DNA from: CAZLPW01 sp964561495
Lineage (GTDB): Bacteria; Fidelibacterota; Marinisomatia; Marinisomatales; UBA1611
NCBI GenBank assembly: GCA_964561495.1
Contig: CAZLPW010000107.1
Span: forward strand, 1 to 5,949
Direction of reading: 5' to 3'
Length of the DNA: 5,949 nt
The notes beneath the pieces are model-generated. The model was not told the DNA's origin. It did not search any database and was given only the letters and a program-made list of their open reading frames with translations. The position numbers and the translations under genes were made by a program. This document shows positions 1 through 5,461 of the stretch, in pieces; position 1 is the stretch's first letter, and each line of letters opens with the position of its first letter.

Positions 1-12
1 GTATACCCAGTG

Positions 13-32
13 AATTCAGTCCAATTCAGCCC
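13..32. repeat. Two adjacent 10-bp direct repeats
   Basis: AATTCAGTCC (13-22) is followed directly by AATTCAGCCC (23-32), a tandem pair with one mismatch. It lies in the stretch between the window edge and the 3' end of the MBL hydrolase gene. In frame 1 the same bases read as an open stretch ending in TAA at 43-45, and in frame 3 as one ending in TAA at 39-41. The repeat could therefore lie in the last codons of a plus-strand gene outside the window rather than in non-coding DNA. The remainder, up to 115, shows no tRNA, no strong hairpin and no start signal that I can support. The repeat is a direct observation; any function is unknown. Confidence 0.35.
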
Positions 33-115
33 TATTTTTAACTAAATAAGAGTATCTCACCCTCAAGGATTTTACAGGTCGATTACTCACAATTAAGTAG
101 ATTTTATTATATACA

Positions 116-1156
116 CTAAAGATCATAAATCTTGCCATGCTCGGGTATAATAAATTGATTTTTAATTTGCCCATTCTGTGATATTATTTTTTCAATCTTT
201 CTGGTTGGCTCATCTATCGGCTCTGTAGTAAGTACAAAGGTACCAAAATGCATTCCTATACTCTTTTTTGATTTTATATCTTTATGTATGAGAATTGATT
301 CTTCTGGCTGAACATGAAAATTCTTCATAAACCATCTTGGCTCATAGGCCCCTATTGGTATTGCAGCTATGTCAAATGGACCATATTTGTCACCAATTTC
401 TTTAAATTGCACTGTATTATAACCCGTATCTCCTGCAAACCAAAACTTATAGCCGCCTATTTTAATCATCCAGGAAGCCCACAATGTGTCAAAGCTTTTG
501 AACAAACTTCTTTTTGACCAATGCTGAGATGGTAAACAAACAATATTAAACCCACTATTATTATTATCCTCATACCAATCAAGTTCAATCACATTTTGAA
601 CACCTGCTTTTACCAACCAAGGCTTTAGTCCTAATGGAACATACCAGACGGTTGAAGTATCATTTTTTAAAACCTTTACTGTATTATTATCAAGATGGTC
701 ATAGTGGTTGTGGCTAATAAAAACTATATCAATTTTAGGCAATGCTTTAATATCAATCGAAGGACTAGTATATCTTTTTGGTCCAATAAATTGAATAGGT
801 GAGCATCTTTCAGAAAATATAGGGTCTGTTATAATCACTTTACCATAAAGGTTTAAGAGCATTGTAGAATGCCCTATCCATGTTATGAAATTTTGACCAT
901 CAAAAATTTTTTGGTTTAATTCATCAATATTTATTTTGTTTGAGAGTTGATATGATGGATTTGGACGATCTGAGTTCATCATTTTAAATAAATCTCTTAG
1001 TTTCTTTTTTTCAATATCAGGTTTTAGATATGGATTCCTAAAACCAAACTTAGTATGATGGCTCTTAGTTTGGTTAAAATACGGATTGGTATTTTTGGAA
1101 GTTGCTATAAATAATATGGCGGATAATGATATTGTTAAAAATAAAGTTAGTTTCAT
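116..1156 (-). CDS. MBL-fold metallo-hydrolase, NAPE-PLD / RomA-like, membrane-targeted
   Basis: This 346-residue protein has the metallo-beta-lactamase fold of the N-acylphosphatidylethanolamine phospholipase D group (Lactamase_B_2 type), which hydrolyses phosphodiester bonds using two zinc ions. Residues 2-20 form a short basic-hydrophobic N-terminus, suggesting a signal peptide or membrane anchor. Key motifs are TWIGHSTML (92-100), TDPIFSERCSP (110-120), the metal signature HNHYDH (149-154), QHW with H212, FAGDTGY with D243, PIGAYEPRWFM (267-277), H281 in HVQPEE, and H303 in MHFGTF. From memory, the human NAPE-PLD ligands are H185, H187, D189, H190, H253, D284 and H343; spacing here is nearly the same, so the enzyme looks intact. 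Bacterial relatives are mostly uncharacterised, so the lipid substrate is inferred. The ATG at 1154-1156 lacks a Shine-Dalgarno sequence but places the hydrophobic segment correctly. It is divergent from the S9 peptidase. A UlaG-like lactonase is a less likely alternative. Confidence 0.9.
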   Translation of the reverse strand: MKLTLFLTISLSAILFIATSKNTNPYFNQTKSHHTKFGFRNPYLKPDIEKKKLRDLFKMMNSDRPNPSYQLSNKINIDELNQKIFDGQNFITWIGHSTMLLNLYGKVIITDPIFSERCSPIQFIGPKRYTSPSIDIKALPKIDIVFISHNHYDHLDNNTVKVLKNDTSTVWYVPLGLKPWLVKAGVQNVIELDWYEDNNNSGFNIVCLPSQHWSKRSLFKSFDTLWASWMIKIGGYKFWFAGDTGYNTVQFKEIGDKYGPFDIAAIPIGAYEPRWFMKNFHVQPEESILIHKDIKSKKSIGMHFGTFVLTTEPIDEPTRKIEKIISQNGQIKNQFIIPEHGKIYDL

Positions 1157-1180
1157 TAGATTATGTTATTCATAGTTTTT

Positions 1181-1216
1181 ATTTAAATACGATGATAATA
1201 TCATTATTATTTAAAT
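1181..1216. repeat. Nested inverted repeat between the divergent genes
   Basis: The outer arms ATTTAAATA (1181-1189) and TATTTAAAT (1208-1216) are exact reverse complements. Inside them ATGATA (1192-1197) and TATCAT (1199-1204) form a second inverted repeat around one central base. The two centres differ by half a base, leaving a small internal loop of 2 against 3 bases. The pairing is seen directly. Its composition is almost all A/T, so chance is a serious alternative; a dimeric regulator site serving both genes is the functional alternative. Confidence 0.4.
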
Positions 1217-1229
1217 GTTAAAACATTTA
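1212..1229. repeat. 18-bp palindrome abutting the peptidase RBS
   Basis: TAAATGTT (1212-1219) and AACATTTA (1222-1229) are perfect 8-base reverse complements separated by AA. The last base of the right arm is also the first base of the AGGAG ribosome binding site. This arrangement suits either a repressor operator over the transcription start or an RNA hairpin next to the RBS. With a 2-base spacer the full stem cannot fold in RNA without opening central pairs, which makes the DNA-operator reading slightly more natural. It overlaps the right arm of the nested repeat at 1181-1216. Confidence 0.5.
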
Positions 1230-1233
1230 GGAG
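1229..1233 (+). promoter_or_regulatory. Shine-Dalgarno site of the S9 peptidase
   Basis: AGGAG stands six bases before the ATG at 1240, a canonical spacing that fixes the start of the peptidase gene. It is the only strong Shine-Dalgarno sequence in the window; the MBL and PhzF genes have none visible and the lipoprotein gene has only a distant GAAGG. Confidence 0.8.
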
Positions 1234-1239
1234 TAAAAT

Positions 1240-3225
1240 ATGAATTTCAAATATTTTTTTCTCTACTTTTTATTTTTTACTAGTTCCATTCTACATGGAA
1301 TCCAGAATATTACAAAGGAAGATATTGTTAATCTTAGATATGTTTCATCCTCCCACATGAGCCCTGATGGAAAAAATATTTGTTATTCGCTGTCTGTTCC
1401 TAGGGAAGATATCGAAAAACCAGGCCCAAGACATTCTCAAATTTGGGTCAAAAGATTTAATGATGAAAAACCAATCCAATTCACTTCTGCTATTTATGAA
1501 TCCTATAATCCTCAATGGAATCCAGATGGAAGGCATATTACTTTCCTTTCAAAGCGAAAAGAAATATCAGAAAAAAATCAATTGTTTAGTATACCAATAG
1601 ATGGAGGTGAATCTACAATTTTTCTCAATCACCCATCAGGAATCAGTCAGTATAAATGGTCAAAAGATGGCACCTGGATCGCTTTTTTATCTACTGATAC
1701 CCTGTCAGATAAAAAATCAAAGATTATTGAAAAAGGTTATGATATGATTGTAAAGGATAAAAATCATTTATACCAAAGATTGTGGATATACAATGTACGT
1801 ACAAAAAAAATAAATTTAATTTTTAATGATAATCTATATGTACATGATTTTATTTGGTCGGATAATAATAAAACAATCGTTTTTCAAGCAACTGAAGAGC
1901 CTGGGGCTGACCTGGAATTAATGAATAGAAAATTGTTTAAAGTTAGCATACCTAGAAACAAACCAAAAAAAATCATTAGTACACCAGGAAAGCTTGGCGA
2001 AATGGATATTTCTCCAAATGGTAAGAGGCTAGCGTTTCTTGGCGCAACAAGTCAAAACGACCCGCTTTCGCAAACCATTTTTACTTTGATTCTAAATAAT
2101 CCTGAAAAAATGATTCAATATCAAGGTACTGAAGAGTCATTTTACAATCTACAATGGATAAATAATGAAGATATACTTGCGCGCTCAATACGCGGAACCA
2201 AAACCGTATTATCTAGGATAAAAATTTTAAAAAATGGTAATAAAGAAACTCTGTCACAAAAAGATATGTACACTCCTGATTATATTATTTCTTCTGCAAA
2301 TCTGCACATTAAATCAAATAAACTACTAATTACTGGAAACTCAAATGAACATCCAAATGAATTGTTTGTAAAAGATTTGTTTCAAAATAATCTAGTAAAG
2401 ATCACATCCTCAAACCCATACTTAAAGAACATGAGACTAGGGAAACAGGAAACTATAAACTGGACAGCATCAGATGGTTTAAATATTCAAGGTATAATCA
2501 CATATCCAATAAATTATAGAAAGGGATCTCGGTATCCACTTATACTTCAAATACACGGTGGCCCTGAGGGTGTTAGCCTTGAAGGCTGGAACACCTCTCC
2601 AGGTTATCCGGTGCAGCTGCTTGCTGCGGAAGGTTATGTAATCCTTCAACCTAATTATCGTGGAAGTGGTGGCAGAGGAGTTGACTTTTCTAAGGCTGAT
2701 CACAATGACCTCGGAGGACTCGAATATAAGGATGTATTACAAGGTATAGATCATCTGGTCAAAATAGGGGTCGCCAACGAAAATAAGATAGGAACAGGCG
2801 GGTGGTCTTACGGAGGATATTTCTCAGCCTTAGGTGCTACTACTTACAGCAATCGTTTTAAGGCATCCATGGTTGGGGCTGGTCTGACTAATATGATTAG
2901 TTTTATGGGAACAACTGATATTCCTAATGAAATGTCCATTGTACATTGGAATTCCTGGTGGTTTAATGAAATGGAACTGCACTGGGATCGTTCTCCACTT
3001 GCTCATATTAACAAAGCCAACACACCAACCCTTATCATTCATGGCCTTGAAGACAAACGAGTCCATCCAGAACAAGGACTAGAACTTTACCAGGCATTAA
3101 AAATAAAAGGTGTTGAAACAGAATTGGTTTTCTATCCTAGAGAGCCGCACGGGATCACCGAACGCGCCCACCAGCTTGACTATATGGAACGCTTAGTAGG
3201 TTGGTATAATAAATATGTTAAATAA
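1240..3225 (+). CDS. Exported S9-family serine peptidase (prolyl oligopeptidase clan)
   Basis: This 661-residue protein starts with a signal peptide (about residues 1-20, one Lys then a Phe/Leu-rich core), so it probably works in the periplasm or beyond. Residues about 25-390 form a beta-propeller of WD40/TolB-like repeats, visible as SPDGK (41-45), NPDGRHITFLS (94-104), SKDGTWIAFLS (141-151) and SPNGKRLAFLG (258-268). Residues about 400-661 are an alpha/beta hydrolase domain with HGGP (439-442), PNYRGSGG (471-478), the nucleophile motif GWSYGGY with S523, the acid D605 in HGLEDKRV and H637 in EPHG. The triad is complete. The family removes short peptides or N-terminal residues from oligopeptides, the propeller restricting entry to small substrates. 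Length and layout resemble acylaminoacyl-peptidase-like S9 members, while GWSYGGY is typical of dipeptidyl peptidase IV, so the exact specificity is open. The start is set by AGGAG. It is divergent from the MBL gene and convergent with the lipoprotein gene. Confidence 0.95.
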   Translation: MNFKYFFLYFLFFTSSILHGIQNITKEDIVNLRYVSSSHMSPDGKNICYSLSVPREDIEKPGPRHSQIWVKRFNDEKPIQFTSAIYESYNPQWNPDGRHITFLSKRKEISEKNQLFSIPIDGGESTIFLNHPSGISQYKWSKDGTWIAFLSTDTLSDKKSKIIEKGYDMIVKDKNHLYQRLWIYNVRTKKINLIFNDNLYVHDFIWSDNNKTIVFQATEEPGADLELMNRKLFKVSIPRNKPKKIISTPGKLGEMDISPNGKRLAFLGATSQNDPLSQTIFTLILNNPEKMIQYQGTEESFYNLQWINNEDILARSIRGTKTVLSRIKILKNGNKETLSQKDMYTPDYIISSANLHIKSNKLLITGNSNEHPNELFVKDLFQNNLVKITSSNPYLKNMRLGKQETINWTASDGLNIQGIITYPINYRKGSRYPLILQIHGGPEGVSLEGWNTSPGYPVQLLAAEGYVILQPNYRGSGGRGVDFSKADHNDLGGLEYKDVLQGIDHLVKIGVANENKIGTGGWSYGGYFSALGATTYSNRFKASMVGAGLTNMISFMGTTDIPNEMSIVHWNSWWFNEMELHWDRSPLAHINKANTPTLIIHGLEDKRVHPEQGLELYQALKIKGVETELVFYPREPHGITERAHQLDYMERLVGWYNKYVK

Positions 3226-3253
3226 AAAAAATAAGTGCATATTTTATCTTATT
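3224..3253 (-). terminator. Weak intrinsic terminator candidate for the lipoprotein gene
   Basis: Read on the minus strand, AATAAG and CTTATT can pair as a 6-bp stem (3248-3253 with 3230-3235) around a 12-base loop, followed by a run of eight T (complement of the A tract at 3224-3231). The position suits the end of the lipoprotein transcript, which stops at 3282. The stem has only one G-C pair, so it would be weak. On the plus strand nothing resembling a T-tract follows the hairpin, so no terminator for the peptidase is visible here. The tract overlaps the peptidase stop codon. Confidence 0.3.
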
Positions 3254-3281
3254 GGAAAGAATATTGTATAGACCAAAATTT

Positions 3282-4559
3282 TTATTCAATTATAAAACCA
3301 TTTAAATCAGCTTTAAAAATTTTCAGCCTTCCGTTATCCTTTTTTCCAAAAAATATTATCCCACCATCATGGGCATTAGATAAACCAAGTGCATATCCTC
3401 TACCGTACTCATTAATGTTGGAATTCCATATCTCTTCACTGGTCGTGGCATTAAAAGCCCATAAATATTGGGCATAGTCACCTCCATCACTTTTTGAACC
3501 TAAAGCAATAGCAGTCTGCCTATCAGGCAGGAGAATAATATTATACAAGGCGTCATTTCTTCCTGAGCTATTAATATAGTCTGGTTCGTGCCACTGAGAA
3601 AGGACATCTCCTGAACCATTCATTCTGAGATACCATCCATTGGATGGCTTTCTTTTTTCATGTCTTCTCCTTCCAACTACTCCATAGGTACCATCCCCAA
3701 TTTCAACAATGTCCCAGGCTGACTCCCAGTAAGATTCTCCCGTTTTAGTCTCTTCTATCACTTCCCCTTCACTATCCGTGCTAATAAACCATAGATCGGT
3801 ATAACCATAAAAATCACAATTATAGTCAGAGCTTTCATGTTCAAATTTTCCTACTGCTATAAAGCCTCCATCGGGCTTTTGTATTACTGCCTCAAATGAA
3901 TCCTCATCGCACTCTCCACCATACCGCTGTATCCAAATTAAATTACCACTTGCATCGTATCTGGCCATGAACGCAGACTTCTCATTTGTAACAGCAGAGG
4001 TTGTGTACCAACTCCCAACTACAATATAATCTCCCTCAATGGTCTGTATCACGTCCCTTCCATGGTATGGTCTACTAGTTGGAAATTTTCTTATCCACTC
4101 TGTTGTACCCAAAGAGTCAACTTTTATAATACGTCCTGTGGCATTATAACTTGGATGATTTATAGTAGTGGCGCAGGATATCACATATCCTCCGTCATTA
4201 GTTTCATCTACTGCAGTGGCATATATCAGACCCGAACCATAATTACCTTGAGGTATTGGAATCTCATCAAAAGTCTTGCTCCAAATCTCTTCTCCAAGTT
4301 CATTGAATTTTGTAATCCAAGGTCTACTAGATCTGTGACCCACAGCAATATAGCTGCAATCATCTATCATTTTTATGTCGCTGCTTGATGCATTACCCAA
4401 ACTGTCAATATTATCCAATTCTCTAATATATGTGGTTTCTATTCCACAATTGCTTGAGCCACCTGGGTCATTTAAATTGGCTGCCCCAATATTTTCATCA
4501 TCTTCACATGACCAAAGACCAAGTACAGAGAAGATTAAAATAAATATATTTTTATTCAC
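3282..4559 (-). CDS. Seven-bladed beta-propeller lipoprotein of unknown function
   Basis: I recognise the architecture but no named function. The 425-residue protein has a lipoprotein signal: a hydrophobic stretch (5-16), then LWSC with Cys18 as the lipidated residue, followed by acidic EDDE. In Bacteroidota an acidic run after this Cys often marks surface-exposed lipoproteins. The rest is about seven repeats of 45-60 residues, starting near 58, 112, 168, 222, 280, 337 and 388. Each follows the pattern DGGYxxxG, a variable loop, then xKxDxxGxxxW, e.g. GGFIAVGKF (231-239) and ARYDASGNLIW (199-209). The segment TTYIREL (42-48), before the first repeat, resembles the last strand of a blade (compare TTEWIRKF, 152-159), suggesting the ring closes by joining both ends. 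Five further cysteines (38, 68, 129, 217, 248) could form disulfides. The start is GTG; an in-frame TAG stands directly before it and no ATG lies in the signal peptide. A relative is encoded upstream, beyond phzF. Binding or scaffold roles are likelier than catalysis. Confidence 0.85.
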   Translation of the reverse strand: MNKNIFILIFSVLGLWSCEDDENIGAANLNDPGGSSNCGIETTYIRELDNIDSLGNASSSDIKMIDDCSYIAVGHRSSRPWITKFNELGEEIWSKTFDEIPIPQGNYGSGLIYATAVDETNDGGYVISCATTINHPSYNATGRIIKVDSLGTTEWIRKFPTSRPYHGRDVIQTIEGDYIVVGSWYTTSAVTNEKSAFMARYDASGNLIWIQRYGGECDEDSFEAVIQKPDGGFIAVGKFEHESSDYNCDFYGYTDLWFISTDSEGEVIEETKTGESYWESAWDIVEIGDGTYGVVGRRRHEKRKPSNGWYLRMNGSGDVLSQWHEPDYINSSGRNDALYNIILLPDRQTAIALGSKSDGGDYAQYLWAFNATTSEEIWNSNINEYGRGYALGLSNAHDGGIIFFGKKDNGRLKIFKADLNGFIIE

Positions 4560-4570
4560 CTATAAATATA

Positions 4571-4575
4571 CCTTC
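4571..4575 (-). promoter_or_regulatory. Possible Shine-Dalgarno site of the lipoprotein gene
   Basis: Read on the minus strand the bases are GAAGG, 11 bases before the GTG start at 4559. The spacing is long but workable. The site matters because the start is not ATG: an in-frame TAG immediately precedes the GTG, so translation cannot begin further upstream in this frame. Confidence 0.4.
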
Positions 4576-4605
4576 ATTAACTAAACGGGACACCAAAGAA
4601 GAGCT

Positions 4606-4633
4606 GTTATATTCTATAGTTAATCAAGCTCAA
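4606..4633 (-). promoter_or_regulatory. Possible sigma70-type promoter for the lipoprotein gene
   Basis: On the minus strand TTGAGC (4633-4628), a 16-bp spacer and TATAAC (4611-4606) resemble -35 and -10 elements. They would start transcription near 4598, about 40 bases before the GTG. The -35 lies inside the last codons of the PhzF gene. If real, the lipoprotein would have its own promoter in addition to any read-through from phzF. The consensus is the E. coli one and may not apply to the host. Confidence 0.3.
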
Positions 4634-5402
4634 TTTCACCACTCATATATAATCTTGCAGAGCCTGATATAAAAACCCTGTCACCATTATATTTACAAAA
4701 AATATCACCGCCCCTTTGGGAAATCTGCCTTGCTTTCAGCTCCCTTTTCCCAAATTTTTCTGACCAATAGGGAACCAACTGAGTATGGGCAGAACCAGTT
4801 ACAGGATCCTCTAGTATTCCATATTTAGGGAAAAATGCTCTCGATACGAAATCATACTCTTTTCCAGGGGCAGTAACTATGACTCCTCGAAGATCTAGTC
4901 TTTTTAGTTTTTCAAAATCAGGTATGATTTGATATATTTCATTTTCTGTATTGTATACGGCTATATAGTCCTCGCTTGAATAACAGAATTTTGGTTTTTT
5001 ATTTATAGCCTCTAACAAAATTTTGGGCGTCTCACACCTTTTAGGCTTTTGAGATGGGAAGTTCATTCTTAATAGACTGTCATCCTTATTAACAAACAAT
5101 GGACCTGATAGAGATTTAAATTTTATTTCATCTGTTTTCTTTCTTAGTATCTCATAAATCACAAATGCTGAGGCTAAAGTTGCGTGTCCACATAGATCAA
5201 CCTCTTTTTTTGGAGTAAACCATCTGATATGGTAATCATCCCCTTCCCCAGTAAAAAATGCTGTCTCAGAAAGGTTGTTCTCTTCAGCTATTTGTTGCAT
5301 TATCCTATCTGGAATCCAATCATCTAGTGGTACAACTGCTGCAGGATTTCCCTCAAAATTTTTATTTGCAAATGCGTCTATTTGATAAATCTTTAATACC
5401 AT
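4620..5402 (-). CDS. PhzF-family isomerase-like protein
   Basis: This 260-residue protein belongs to the PhzF / diaminopimelate-epimerase-like fold, two similar halves with the active site between them. The N-terminus (IYQIDAFANKNFEGNPAAVV, 5-24) is the family signature. Catalytic-site residues are all present: E46 in NLSETAF, H73 in DLCGHATLA and D199 in EDPVTGSAH, matching E45, H74 and D208 that I recall for Pseudomonas PhzF. Length is close to that of relatives, which run a little longer. PhzF isomerises trans-2,3-dihydro-3-hydroxyanthranilate in phenazine synthesis, but no other phz gene is present and most family members outside those clusters have unknown substrates, so phenazine production should not be inferred. 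The protein has no signal peptide and is presumably cytoplasmic. The ATG at 5400-5402 has no Shine-Dalgarno sequence but fits the family start. Gaps of about 60 bp on both sides allow co-transcription with the flanking propeller genes. Confidence 0.93.
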   Translation of the reverse strand: MVLKIYQIDAFANKNFEGNPAAVVPLDDWIPDRIMQQIAEENNLSETAFFTGEGDDYHIRWFTPKKEVDLCGHATLASAFVIYEILRKKTDEIKFKSLSGPLFVNKDDSLLRMNFPSQKPKRCETPKILLEAINKKPKFCYSSEDYIAVYNTENEIYQIIPDFEKLKRLDLRGVIVTAPGKEYDFVSRAFFPKYGILEDPVTGSAHTQLVPYWSEKFGKRELKARQISQRGGDIFCKYNGDRVFISGSARLYMSGEIELD

Positions 5403-5461
5403 TGACTAAATTATGATTGAAAAGTCAGATCGGGTTATAAAAAAAATTTTAGTCATATAAA

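Larger units (their letters stand above)
1157..1239. promoter_or_regulatory. Divergent intergenic control region
   Basis: These 83 bp separate the two divergent start codons and must hold both promoters unless transcription starts inside a gene. The region is almost entirely A and T. A possible plus-strand promoter is TTTAAA (1182-1187), a 17-bp spacer and TATTAT (1205-1210), which would start transcription near 1217, inside the palindrome at 1212-1229. In the minus direction TTTAAC, a 16-bp spacer and TATTAT can also be read. Such matches are easy to find in DNA this AT-rich, and if the host is a Bacteroidota its promoters would follow a different consensus. Only the existence of a control region is secure. 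Confidence 0.45.

Noticed and set aside
1..115. A tRNA or small RNA gene
   Set aside because: I found no cloverleaf, T-loop consensus or stable hairpin on either strand.
314..517. Plus-strand open frame inside the MBL gene
   Set aside because: Antisense to conserved catalytic motifs of the MBL hydrolase; no independent support.
2479..3075. Minus-strand open frames inside the S9 hydrolase domain
   Set aside because: Antisense shadows of the conserved catalytic region.
3235..3477. Plus-strand open frame of 80 codons
   Set aside because: It lies mostly antisense to the 3' end of the lipoprotein gene, has no RBS, and its composition is a shadow of that gene.
4062..4584. Plus-strand open frames of 108 and 69 codons antisense to the lipoprotein N-terminal region
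   Set aside because: The minus-strand reading has a signal peptide, a lipobox and repeats; the plus-strand readings have no recognisable motif or start signal.
4560..4619. Terminator after phzF
   Set aside because: No GC-rich stem followed by a T-tract on the minus strand; the gap looks passable, with only a weak promoter-like match.
4620..5402. A phenazine biosynthesis locus
   Set aside because: Only the PhzF-like protein is present; neighbours are propeller proteins, and the family is broad, so the pathway cannot be inferred.
5437..5450. T-rich tract after the partial propeller gene as an intrinsic terminator
   Set aside because: There is a run of T on the minus strand but no stable stem before it.
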